Both the position numbers and the translations under genes were made by a program. The notes below the pieces were generated by a model that was not told the origin of the DNA, made no database searches, and saw only the letters and a list, made by a program, of their open reading frames with translations. From SBAX01 sp964646605 (GTDB lineage: Bacteria > Planctomycetota > Phycisphaerae > UBA1845), in NCBI GenBank assembly GCA_964646605.1, contig CAZYEX010000038.1, forward strand, positions 14,904 through 78,903: a stretch of DNA of 64,000 nt, in the 5' to 3' direction. Positions 46,749-55,486 of this stretch are shown piece by piece. Within the stretch, counting starts at the first letter, position 1. Every line of letters starts with the position of its first letter.

Positions 46749-49191
46749 TCCAACGCCGGCCGTCGTCGACATTCCGTCCAACGTTGTTCCCTACTTGTTC
46801 GGGATCGGCGGAACGCCTCCCGAGGAGCTGGACACCCGCGAATCCCAGGACCGAGCCAACGAACTGCGCGAGCAGACGGAGGAGTTGGAGGAGGAAGAAG
46901 GCGGGGCGCTCCAGTTCCAAGTGATGAGTTTTCAACTGCGCGATGCGCTGTCCGAGCTCGGGCAACTGGAACTGCAAGTGATGTCCCCCTCAGGGGTCGA
47001 AATCCTCGCCGAGGAGGTCATCGGCAAGCGCGCTTGGTTCGCCTGGGCGTGCGGAACGGAGTTGGATCGCACCTTCCGCTTTTACCACGGAATTGTGACG
47101 CGGTTCTCGGAGGTCGGCGGGGATCGGCTCAGTGCCTTCTATCACGTTTCCGTCTCCCCGAGGCTGCTGCGCCTGTCGCTTCACTTGCGCTGTCGGATTT
47201 TTCAGGATAAGTCCGTTCCGCAGATCATCGAGAAAGTGCTCACCGAGGGCGGTTTGCAGTCGGGCAAGGACGTCAAGCCCAAGCTCACCGCCACGTACGA
47301 ACCGCGCAAGTACTGCGTGCAATACCGCGAATCGGACTTCCATTTTCTCTCTCGTTTGATGGAGGAGGAGGGGATCTACTATCGGTTCGAACACGCGGTG
47401 ACCGGCGATGTTCTGGTCCTGATGGACGCGGCCACAGCGCATCCGCTGTCCTTGCCCTATGACTCCGTGGTGGTCCAGACGCACGACGTGGAAAACCAGC
47501 TGGATCCCACCGACGACGGACGCGAGGCGGCGGAGCGGATGGAGACGAGACTGAGTGAGATCGCCGGGGCGACGCTGGAAGAGCGAATCGAGTCCTTCCA
47601 GTTCACCCACACTCTGCAATCCGGGCGCGTCACCCTGCGCGACTATAATTTCATGAACTCCGCCAGCCTTCCCCGCGGCGAGCAGGTCGGTCGTTGGACC
47701 CAGGAGCCCGAGGTCTACGACTATCCCGGCCGCTTCTACACCGACGGACGCGGACGACAACTGGCCGTGATCCGCATGCAGGAGCGCGACGCAGGGACGC
47801 GCATCGCCCGCGGGCGGTCGGATTTTCGCAGTCTCGCCGCCGGGTGCCGCTTCAACATTCTCGACCATCCGCGACTCAGCTTCAACCGTGGATATCTCTG
47901 TACAGCCGTCGTACACTATGGAACGCAGCGATCGCAGATCGACTCCGAGGGTCGGCCGGTGGGAATGGGCGGCACGACCTATGAAAATGAATTCACCTGC
48001 ATTCCCGACGACGCGGTCTATCGCCCCCTGCGGACCACGGTCAAGCCCGTGATCACCGGGATCCAAACCGCCAAAGTCGTGGGGCCCGCCGGGGAGGAAA
48101 TCTACACCGACCAGTACGTGCGCGTGAAGGTGCAGTTCCATTGGGACCGCGAGGGGAAAGAGGACGAGCATTCGTCCTGTTGGGTGCGGGTGGCCCAGAC
48201 CTCCGCGGACAAGGGGTTCGGCACGGTCGTCATCCCCCGGATCGGCACGGAGGTGGTCATCGAGTTTGTGGAGGGTGACCCCGATCGGCCCCTGGTACAC
48301 GGCGCCGTCTACAACGATCAGCACATGCCCGCCCTGAGTCAGCCTGACCAGAAAATGTGTACCGGCCTCAAGAGCAACAGCACCCCAGGCGGCGGCGGGT
48401 CCAACGAAATCACCCTGGACGACACCAAGGGGAAGGAGCACGTCTACATTCATTCCCAATACGACATGCTTCGGAAGGTGGAGCACGATGATACCGTCGA
48501 TATCATCAACAACCAAAAGCAAACGATCGGCGTGGATCGCACCGAATCGGTCGGGAGCAACGAGAAAATCACCATCGGCGCCAACCGCGACGAGACCGTC
48601 GGGGCCAACGAGACGATCACCATCGGCGCGAACAGAACCGAAAACGTCGGGGCCAACGAGACGATCACGGTGAGCGCCGACCGGACTCGCACGGTCATGC
48701 AGAACGAGACCGTCACAGTCGCCCTGACCCGAACGCACACCGTGGGAATCAACGAGGCCATCACCGTGGGCGTGGCCCAGGAGGTCACCGTCGGCGCCAC
48801 CCGTGCTGTCACCGTCGGGGCGTCGCAAAGCGTCAACATCGGGACGGACCTGACCGAGGACGTGGGCAAGAATCAGAAAGACAGCGTCGGCGCCAACCGC
48901 ACCACGAAAGTCGGGAAGGACGACACGTTGGACGTGGGAAAGAAGATCGCCGTCACTGCCGGCGATCAGATCGTACTTACGACGGGGCAGTCCAGCCTGA
49001 CGATGAAGAAGGACGGCACGATCATCCTTAAGGGTAAGTCCATCAAGATCGAAGCCACGCAGAAGATCGAAGAGAAGGCCATGAACATCACCTCCGAGGC
49101 GTCCACCAAGAGCATGACCAAAGGGGCGATGGTGAACGTAGAGGCTTCAGGGATCAATACCATCAAGGGCTCCCTGGTGAAGATCAACTAG
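46741..49191 (+). CDS. vgrG: T6SS spike protein VgrG (TssI)
   Basis: This 816-residue protein has gp27-like domains at residues 1-380 (YVQYRESDFHFLSRLMEEEGI is the classic VgrG signature, here reading CVQYRESDFHFLSRLMEEEG). The gp5 OB-fold region with YVRVKVQFHWDREGK and VGTVVIPRIGTEVVIEF follows at about 455-520. A long needle of VG-N-E-T-I-type octapeptide repeats fills about 590-740. No extra effector domain follows the needle, so cargo must bind through PAAR or adaptor proteins, which are encoded next. The ATG at 46741 overlaps the clpV stop. Confidence 0.95.
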   Translation: MPSPTPAVVDIPSNVVPYLFGIGGTPPEELDTRESQDRANELREQTEELEEEEGGALQFQVMSFQLRDALSELGQLELQVMSPSGVEILAEEVIGKRAWFAWACGTELDRTFRFYHGIVTRFSEVGGDRLSAFYHVSVSPRLLRLSLHLRCRIFQDKSVPQIIEKVLTEGGLQSGKDVKPKLTATYEPRKYCVQYRESDFHFLSRLMEEEGIYYRFEHAVTGDVLVLMDAATAHPLSLPYDSVVVQTHDVENQLDPTDDGREAAERMETRLSEIAGATLEERIESFQFTHTLQSGRVTLRDYNFMNSASLPRGEQVGRWTQEPEVYDYPGRFYTDGRGRQLAVIRMQERDAGTRIARGRSDFRSLAAGCRFNILDHPRLSFNRGYLCTAVVHYGTQRSQIDSEGRPVGMGGTTYENEFTCIPDDAVYRPLRTTVKPVITGIQTAKVVGPAGEEIYTDQYVRVKVQFHWDREGKEDEHSSCWVRVAQTSADKGFGTVVIPRIGTEVVIEFVEGDPDRPLVHGAVYNDQHMPALSQPDQKMCTGLKSNSTPGGGGSNEITLDDTKGKEHVYIHSQYDMLRKVEHDDTVDIINNQKQTIGVDRTESVGSNEKITIGANRDETVGANETITIGANRTENVGANETITVSADRTRTVMQNETVTVALTRTHTVGINEAITVGVAQEVTVGATRAVTVGASQSVNIGTDLTEDVGKNQKDSVGANRTTKVGKDDTLDVGKKIAVTAGDQIVLTTGQSSLTMKKDGTIILKGKSIKIEATQKIEEKAMNITSEASTKSMTKGAMVNVEASGINTIKGSLVKIN

Positions 49192-49210
49192 GGCGAGCGA
49201 GGGCCGATGC

Positions 49211-49558
49211 GTGCATGTGATGATGCGTTTCGCTTTGGCTGCCCTGGCCACATGGAGGCTGGCGTTCCTCGTGGCCCGGGAGGATGGACCGTTTCGCATC
49301 TTCGCCCGCCTGCGCGACCATGCGGCGGGGATCGCGTTTGTCGGCGAGTTGCTCAAGTGCGTAAAATGCGTGAGTATGTGGATGGCGATACCGTTCGCGT
49401 TTTTCGTGGGTGGGAGCTGGGTCGACTTGGTCGTCATCTGGCTGGCGTTGGGTGGAGTCGCGGCCCTCATTGACGAATGGACCCGACCGCCGTTTGAATG
49501 GCAGGAGACGACGGGGCATGAGTTGCTGCGGCCAAACACGGACCGCACCGATGACTGA
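49211..49558 (+). CDS. DUF1360-like small membrane protein
   Basis: This 115-residue protein has two hydrophobic segments (about 4-20 and 50-85) and the motif LLKCVKCVSMWMAIPFAFF, matching the CxxC-S-x-W pattern of DUF1360. The start could be GTG at 49211 (GAGGG upstream) or an ATG at 49220. Such proteins occur in phage and secretion loci; function is unknown. Its position between vgrG and PAAR makes an accessory or immunity role possible. Its stop overlaps the next ATG by 8 bases. Confidence 0.6.
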   Translation: MHVMMRFALAALATWRLAFLVAREDGPFRIFARLRDHAAGIAFVGELLKCVKCVSMWMAIPFAFFVGGSWVDLVVIWLALGGVAALIDEWTRPPFEWQETTGHELLRPNTDRTDD

Positions 49559-49745
49559 TCGGCACCGCATGCGGGTTCGCTACCTGGGCGGTCGCCCGGT
49601 GGTGGTCCGCGGACCGGTCACCGGAGGCGAGTATCGCTTCTCGGGGCTCGATCGGTTGCAACTTGTCGATCCACGGGATGCGGTCTCCATCGTGAGGGAT
49701 CGTCTGTTCCGCGTCGATGGTGTTGTGGAGTTGCCCGCGAACTGA
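49551..49745 (+). CDS. Small phage-like protein
   Basis: This 64-residue protein has RYLGGRPVVVRGPVTGGEYR and FSGLDRLQLVDPRDAVSI, a compact beta domain. From general knowledge, similar short proteins recur in phage tail and T6SS spike regions, next to VgrG or PAAR, but I cannot name a family. It overlaps the DUF1360-like gene by 8 bases. Possibly a structural adapter of the spike. Confidence 0.5.
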   Translation: MTDRHRMRVRYLGGRPVVVRGPVTGGEYRFSGLDRLQLVDPRDAVSIVRDRLFRVDGVVELPAN

Positions 49746-49777
49746 GCGGCGGGTTTGATTGGGACGGGATTGTCAGA

Positions 49778-50155
49778 ATGGGAAAGCCTGCGGCACGATT
49801 GGGTGATACGACGCTGCACGGCTCGTCGCTGTTGGGCCCGGCCTGCATGACGGTGCTGATCGGCGGCAAGCCGGCTTGGCGGATGGGGGATACGCATACG
49901 TGCCCGATCCCCAACGCCCCTCCGCCGGCGTGCAGCGGCACGCCTCACGGCCCGGGCAACACCATGCCGCCCATCCCCGACGGCGGAACGGGCATGGTGA
50001 TGATCGGCGGCAAGCTGGCCTCCCGCGTGGGCGACATCGTCATGGAGCCGGGGGCCATCCTCCCCTTCCCGCCGCCGAATAATATCATGGTCGGGGAGTT
50101 TACGGTGTTGATCGGAATGGGGGGGGGAGGGGGATGTCCACCGAGTCTGAACTGA
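49778..50155 (+). CDS. PAAR-domain spike tip protein (DUF4150-like)
   Basis: This 125-residue protein has the repeated Gly-Asp-x-x turns of PAAR, first GKPAARLGDTTLHG, then IGGKPAWRMGDTHTCPI and IGGKLASRVGDIVM. The conserved His/Cys residues that hold a metal at the tip are the H in TLHG and HTC. PAAR caps the VgrG spike and recruits the effector. It directly precedes the rhs gene, whose protein lacks a PAAR domain of its own, so the two probably work together. Confidence 0.85.
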   Translation: MGKPAARLGDTTLHGSSLLGPACMTVLIGGKPAWRMGDTHTCPIPNAPPPACSGTPHGPGNTMPPIPDGGTGMVMIGGKLASRVGDIVMEPGAILPFPPPNNIMVGEFTVLIGMGGGGGCPPSLN

Positions 50156-50228
50156 ACGTGATCATCCGGTCCCAGTTTGGGACGTGACGAATCTCTGATT
50201 GCATTCTTGCGACTCCTTGTGAATTCAT

Positions 50229-53200
50229 ATGTGCAACGTCAACATTGTTACCGGGGAGGTCAATCATTTCTCAATGGATTTCGTCTTGCCTGGGATCATT
50301 CCGCTCCCTTTCATCCGACGCTATTCGAGCAAGGCGCAGGCCTCGCCCAGCCTCGGTCATGGGTGGACACACAGCCTCGAGGCTCGCATTCGACTTTCGG
50401 AAGACCGGGCACAACTCACCTTCGATAATTCACGAATCGTGAACTTCGAGATCCCGCCCATCGGCGGGAGCGCCCGCGACGACGTCAGCGGACTTACACT
50501 GTCTCACGAGCCGGGATCCCTGGTTGTAACTGAGCCAGATCTTCGTCGTCTCGGCTTTGCGCGACCCGCCAGGTCGGGACGCGATTGGCTGTTGACGCGC
50601 AAGGAGGATCCATTCGGAAACACGATCCAGTTCCACTATACGAACGAAGGCACCCTGGCGCAGGTGATCGATTCCGCGGGGCGAGCCCTCCATATTGGTA
50701 CGGACTTGGCTGGGCGTATCGTGGACATCCGTCTAGGGTCGGCGCGGAAGGACTCGTCTACATGCACGCTGGTCCGGTACGAGTATGACGCAAAGGGGGA
50801 CCTGAGCTCAGCGGTGGACACGACGGGCGCCCCATACCGGTACCAATACCACGATCACCTCCTTGTGCGAGTCACAAACCGCATCGGAGGCAACCTATAT
50901 TACGAGTACGACGCCCGCCGTGATTGCGTGCGGACGTGGCGGGATGGCGGCGTACAGTTCCGAGACCTCCGTCGTGACCGTGCCCGTCATGTCGTTGGCA
51001 TCCGTGAATCCCGTGGCTACCTGACCTTGTACCGGAATAATGAGCAGGGATTGACCGAGGAGTGGGTGGATCCGCTCGGTCGCGCTCGGCGGGACGCCCA
51101 TGACCACGACGGTAGACTCCTTGTCAACAACAGCGAGTCCGGTGCCGTCCATGAGGTGATGCATTTGGATCCGACGAAGCGTGTACTCACGCGCTGTGCG
51201 CCGGGCGGACAGACGGTCTACCGGTTGGACGAACACGACCGACCCCTTACCGTCACCAATGCAGAGGGTCATACCACTAGCTTTGAATACGACCATGGGG
51301 GCAACGTGACCCGGACGGTGTCTCCTTTGGGGGCCGAATGGCGCTACCGCTATGACGAACGCGGTTTCCTGGTGGGAGCAACGGATCCGCGAGGGTACGA
51401 GATTCGTAAGAGTCGAACAGCCGAAGGGATGGTAACGGTCCAGGACGACTGGGGAGTGATCTACCGGACGACCTGCGACCTGCTTGGCAACCCGGTGACG
51501 TTGGAGGACGGAGACGGCAATCGGACGCAATTTGAGTACGACGCCGAGGGTCGACCGATCAAGCTCATCTACCCCGATGGGACCTTCGCGTCCTATGCGT
51601 ACGATGCCGAGGGGAACCTTGTAGGTACCACAGACGAGACCGGCCTGACCACGCGCTACCTATACGATTCGAACGGCACTCTCCTTGTGCAGACCGAACC
51701 CGACGGTCGCGCCCTCAAGAACGAGTACGATACGGAGGAGAATCTGACGGCCGTCGTCAACTTCCGGGGCGATCGGTCGGAGTCGCTCTACGACGCAGTC
51801 GGACGTGAGGTCCGAATTGTCTATTTCGACGGCCACGTGGAGATCTACGAATACGACGACAACGACAACGTAACCGCCCTGCGCGACGAGAGGGGGCGAC
51901 CACTCGCGGAATACGGGTACGATGATGCCACACGGTTGGCTCACGTCCAGTGGGGCGACGGAACGGAAACGAAAATCGCTTATGGCGCCCAGGGTGAAAT
52001 CCTGTCCATTGCCGGACCGCACACTACGATCGAATATGAGTGGGACCCCGATCTGCGCATCATCAAAGAACGCGTCGGCGATTCGTCTCTAGAGTTTGAG
52101 TACGACCAGTGTGAGAATCGAATTGCCCTTAGGACGAACACTGGGCGGCAGATCACATACGAGTGGGATCTCCGCGGACGATTGATCCGTCTGACCGACG
52201 GCGGTCGGTTCGTCTATGAGTACGCTCACAATTTAGCCAACGTGGTCACGGAGGTCCGACTGCCGCACGGGTTGGTGCAGAAGTTCGAGTACGATGCCAT
52301 GAACCGGCTAGTCCGGCGGCGGGTCGTACGTGCGGTGCAAGGCCTGCCGGTAGCGGATCGGACCCTCCACTACGACGGCGCTCATCGTCTGAGCCGAATG
52401 GAGGACATGCAACGAGGCGCATTCTCCTACCGATACGACGACAGTGAGCACGTCACAGAGGTCATCGGCCCGACGGAAGCCGAGTTCTATCAATACGACG
52501 CGAACGAGAACCTATTGCGGACGCGAGGGGGTGCGTCGGTCGTGATTGCGAGCGGCGACCGTGTGCTTTCTGCCGGACCCGAGACGTACGATTACGACGA
52601 CAACGGGAACCTGGTTGGGAAACGAACCGGTCGAGAAGTGACCCGTTACCGCTATGACGCCCAAGGGCAGTTGGTGCATGTCACTCACCCATCCGGTGCG
52701 CAGACGGAGTACCAGTACGACCCCCTGGGTCGCCGAATCCGCAAGGTGCATGCGGGAGTCGAAACGAAGTACGATTGGGACGGCGTCGCCCTGCTTGGGG
52801 AAGCCGGGCCTGGCGAGGCGGTGGAGTACCTCTTCCTGCCGGGATCGTTCCTTCCAGTCGGGCTCACGCAGAACGGGGCGCACTTTTCCTACGGGTTCGA
52901 CCAACTGGGAACGCCTACCGAGCTTTTCAACGGTCGCGGAGAGGTTGCGTGGTCGGCCAACTTTAGCGCATTCGGAGAAGAGAGGGTCGCGCCGGCCACG
53001 GCGGTCCGAAACCCGTTCCGCTTCCAGGGGCAGTATTTTGATGAAGAACTCGGTCTTTGCTACAATCGCCACCGTTATTACAATCCTTCGTTGAACCGTT
53101 TCCTTACGCCGGACCCCATTGGTCTTCAGGGAGGCATAAACCTCTACCGCTACGTCCCTAACCCTGTGAATTGGGTCGATCCGTTCGGGCTTGTACCTTG

Positions 53201-53624
53201 TGGCGTCCTGTTCAAGTGTTCGTGGAGCAAGAAGCAGCGGGAGGACGCCCAAAAGAAGGTCGACGCGATGAACGACCAACTCGGGAACGGCAAGAAGATC
53301 CCGGACAAAGTACCCGACGAGTGCGAGGCGCGGAAGAACGCCAAGAAGATTTACGAGGAGTGTCAGAAGAAGAACAGGAACCTGCCGGACTTAAAGCTGA
53401 CAAGCAGCAAGTGCTCCAACCAACAGGCCGACCACATTCGTGAGGTCTGTCTGGGTGGCGCCGAAAAGGATTGCAACAACCTTCAGCCGCTCAACCAGAG
53501 TGTCAACGCAAGTTTCGGAAGTCAGATGGCGAAATGCGCTAAGGACAATGCCGGAAAGATGCTCACGGGAATCAAGGTGAAGCCGGGATGCAAACCGGGC
53601 GGCAAGAAGTGCCCGGATGTTTGA
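50229..53624 (+). CDS. rhs: Rhs-repeat effector with C-terminal HNH-like toxin
   Basis: This 1131-residue protein has a DUF6531-like N-terminus (GEVNHFSMDFVLPG) and then many YD repeats (for example YEYDARRDCVRTWRDGG) forming the Rhs shell. The core ends in DPIGLQGGINLYRYVPNPVN and the DPFGL at 984-988, where self-cleavage usually occurs. The last 143 residues are cysteine-rich and carry QADHIREVCLGG with D1068-H1069, and NNLQPLNQSVN with N1083-N1084, resembling an HNH-type nuclease. It is encoded after PAAR and before a SUKH-type immunity gene, the standard arrangement for a T6SS toxin. Target (DNA or RNA) is not shown. Confidence 0.85.
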   Translation: MCNVNIVTGEVNHFSMDFVLPGIIPLPFIRRYSSKAQASPSLGHGWTHSLEARIRLSEDRAQLTFDNSRIVNFEIPPIGGSARDDVSGLTLSHEPGSLVVTEPDLRRLGFARPARSGRDWLLTRKEDPFGNTIQFHYTNEGTLAQVIDSAGRALHIGTDLAGRIVDIRLGSARKDSSTCTLVRYEYDAKGDLSSAVDTTGAPYRYQYHDHLLVRVTNRIGGNLYYEYDARRDCVRTWRDGGVQFRDLRRDRARHVVGIRESRGYLTLYRNNEQGLTEEWVDPLGRARRDAHDHDGRLLVNNSESGAVHEVMHLDPTKRVLTRCAPGGQTVYRLDEHDRPLTVTNAEGHTTSFEYDHGGNVTRTVSPLGAEWRYRYDERGFLVGATDPRGYEIRKSRTAEGMVTVQDDWGVIYRTTCDLLGNPVTLEDGDGNRTQFEYDAEGRPIKLIYPDGTFASYAYDAEGNLVGTTDETGLTTRYLYDSNGTLLVQTEPDGRALKNEYDTEENLTAVVNFRGDRSESLYDAVGREVRIVYFDGHVEIYEYDDNDNVTALRDERGRPLAEYGYDDATRLAHVQWGDGTETKIAYGAQGEILSIAGPHTTIEYEWDPDLRIIKERVGDSSLEFEYDQCENRIALRTNTGRQITYEWDLRGRLIRLTDGGRFVYEYAHNLANVVTEVRLPHGLVQKFEYDAMNRLVRRRVVRAVQGLPVADRTLHYDGAHRLSRMEDMQRGAFSYRYDDSEHVTEVIGPTEAEFYQYDANENLLRTRGGASVVIASGDRVLSAGPETYDYDDNGNLVGKRTGREVTRYRYDAQGQLVHVTHPSGAQTEYQYDPLGRRIRKVHAGVETKYDWDGVALLGEAGPGEAVEYLFLPGSFLPVGLTQNGAHFSYGFDQLGTPTELFNGRGEVAWSANFSAFGEERVAPATAVRNPFRFQGQYFDEELGLCYNRHRYYNPSLNRFLTPDPIGLQGGINLYRYVPNPVNWVDPFGLVPCGVLFKCSWSKKQREDAQKKVDAMNDQLGNGKKIPDKVPDECEARKNAKKIYEECQKKNRNLPDLKLTSSKCSNQQADHIREVCLGGAEKDCNNLQPLNQSVNASFGSQMAKCAKDNAGKMLTGIKVKPGCKPGGKKCPDV

Positions 53625-53753
53625 CCACGCGCGGTCATCGCGGCACAAGTGCCGGAAGGTTGGATGCTGGGCGAGTGCGTCGCGCGGGCGAGCCTGGACT
53701 TACGCCTGCGGGTGAATTCAAAGTGTTTCTCTTCGACAAGGTTAGGATTGCCT

Positions 53754-54371
53754 ATGCTTAGCAGAGACGAGCATGAAACGTTAATTGCGAAACTAGATAC
53801 GGAGTTGACGGCCCTGTACCGTAAGAAATGTTACGGGGCGGGAGTAGACCGATCTATTCTTCATCCTCCTGCGACACCCAAGGAGGTCTCCGCATTTGAG
53901 CGGAAAAGCGGGATTCGTTTGCCGCCTTCCTACAAGGACTTTCTCCGACTGCACAACGGCTGGGAGCACTTCTGGTTCGATATGACCCTCATCGGAGTTG
54001 GCGGCGAACACACCGCGGGCGTTCTCGCGAAGGTCAAGGAGACCGTCGAGTACCAGAAGGGTCGCCTGACGAGCAAGCTCGGAGAATTAACGAACGGGGC
54101 GGTCCAAAAATGGGAGCGACAAAAGCGTAGCAACCTCTACCTCGCCGACCATTGGTGTTTCGCCACGAGCTTCGCTGGCGAGTTCTTCGTTTTCGATCGG
54201 CGCACCTTGGGTCCGGACGGGGAAATGGAAGTGGTCTTTTGGAACATCGGCTCGGGCGCGGACGACGATGAGCGGTACAACAATTTCGCCGATTTCCTCG
54301 AGAAAACCGCCGAGCGAGTGGAAGCCGAGTATAACAAGGCGATGAAATCCAAGGCCAAGAAAAAGAAATGA
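53754..54371 (+). CDS. SMI1/KNR4 (SUKH) family immunity protein
   Basis: This 205-residue protein has the SUKH pattern AFERKSGIRLPPSYKDFLRL followed by HNGWEHF, and a central FATSFAGEFFVFDRR. The family neutralises nuclease toxins, which suits the HNH-like Rhs tail 129 bases upstream. I start at the ATG at 53754 because AGGA is 6 bases upstream and homology begins there; an in-frame ATG at 53649 is less likely. The C-terminus is a Lys-rich tail (KSKAKKKK). Local base composition near the start is lower in GC than the T6SS core, as is common for exchanged toxin-immunity pairs. Confidence 0.75.
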   Translation: MLSRDEHETLIAKLDTELTALYRKKCYGAGVDRSILHPPATPKEVSAFERKSGIRLPPSYKDFLRLHNGWEHFWFDMTLIGVGGEHTAGVLAKVKETVEYQKGRLTSKLGELTNGAVQKWERQKRSNLYLADHWCFATSFAGEFFVFDRRTLGPDGEMEVVFWNIGSGADDDERYNNFADFLEKTAERVEAEYNKAMKSKAKKKK

Positions 54372-54390
54372 TCGACGGAACCAGACGCCC

Positions 54391-55470
54391 ATGAGTGCCA
54401 CTCCAAGCCCAGTTACGCCACAACCAGCCTCCGCTTCGCAGGCGATCGGCGCTCGCATGGTCGGTGAAGATCTGTCCAACCGTGACTTCAGTCGGCAGAA
54501 CCTGTCCGGGGCCGAACTTGCGAATGTGGTTTTCGCCCATGCCATTCTCACAGAGGCGCAACTAACCGAGGCCGACCTGCGCGAGGCCGTTCTGCGTCAG
54601 GCGAAACTAGGGGGCGCGATTCTACGCGGCGCTGTACTCACCCAGGCCGACATGCGTCTGGCGTTCGCGGACAGCGCCGACTTTAGCGAATGCGATTTAA
54701 GTCGCGCCGACGCCCGTGGCGCGTCGATGCGAAATACCGTTCTCCCGACCTGCGAGATGTCGGGATGTCTCCTCGCCAATGCGGACCTCACCGCCGCCAA
54801 TCTCGAAGGCTCCAACCTTGCGGGCGCGAATCTGGCGCGGGCCAAGCTGGTCGGGGCCAATCTCACCGGGGCGAACCTGACCGGCGCGAACTTGACGGAG
54901 GCGGATTTCACCGACGCGATCCTCTACGCCGCCGATCTGACCAAAGTCACCGCGCCGGGGGCGATCTTTCGTGGCGCTAGGCTGGAGGGCATGCAGGCAC
55001 GGTTATCGGATTTTTCGGACTGCGATTTCTCGGGGGCAAAAGCTTCCAAGGTGAATCTGGAACGCGCCGCCCTGACCAATGCCAAGCTCGTGGGGATCAT
55101 CGCCGACGACGCCTTTCTGGAATTCGCCGATCTGCGCAACGCGGTGTTGGAGAATGCGAATTTCGTTCGTGCCATCCTCGTCGGCGCGGCCCTTGCCGGG
55201 GCAAAGGCGAGTCACTGCGATTTCACGGAAACCGATTTCTATTGGGCGGAGATCGAGGGTTTCGATCTGGGCGCGACCTGCATAACGAAGGGGTCGCGAT
55301 TTCCGGAGAAGGTTGAGGTCGCCTATGGCCCGCGAGGCGTGACCGCGCCGGTGGTGACCCCGATCCCGCTCTATCGTCAGGCCGCAACGCCAGAGGAACG
55401 TCGCAAGCTTCTCGAGGCAGCGTTGGAGATCCTCACCGAGAAGGAACACGTACTGCCCGGGCAAACGTAG
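54391..55470 (+). CDS. Pentapeptide-repeat protein
   Basis: This 359-residue protein is built of repeats of the type A-[DN]-L-x-x (for example GANLTGANLTGANLTEADFT), folding into a right-handed quadrilateral beta-helix from about residue 25 to 300. A charged C-terminal helix (TPEERRKLLEAALEILT) ends the protein. It starts 20 bases after the immunity gene. Pentapeptide proteins are often linked to DUF2169 and PAAR genes in T6SS loci, as here, and may serve as loaders or cargo. Enzymatic function is not expected. Confidence 0.85.
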   Translation: MSATPSPVTPQPASASQAIGARMVGEDLSNRDFSRQNLSGAELANVVFAHAILTEAQLTEADLREAVLRQAKLGGAILRGAVLTQADMRLAFADSADFSECDLSRADARGASMRNTVLPTCEMSGCLLANADLTAANLEGSNLAGANLARAKLVGANLTGANLTGANLTEADFTDAILYAADLTKVTAPGAIFRGARLEGMQARLSDFSDCDFSGAKASKVNLERAALTNAKLVGIIADDAFLEFADLRNAVLENANFVRAILVGAALAGAKASHCDFTETDFYWAEIEGFDLGATCITKGSRFPEKVEVAYGPRGVTAPVVTPIPLYRQAATPEERRKLLEAALEILTEKEHVLPGQT

Positions 55471-55486
55471 GTCGCCGTGGGCCAGT

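Noticed and set aside
46990..48828. 612-codon minus-strand open frame opposite vgrG
   Set aside because: Its translation has no recognisable fold and it mirrors the codon pattern of vgrG, whose family match is certain. It is an antisense shadow of high-GC coding DNA.
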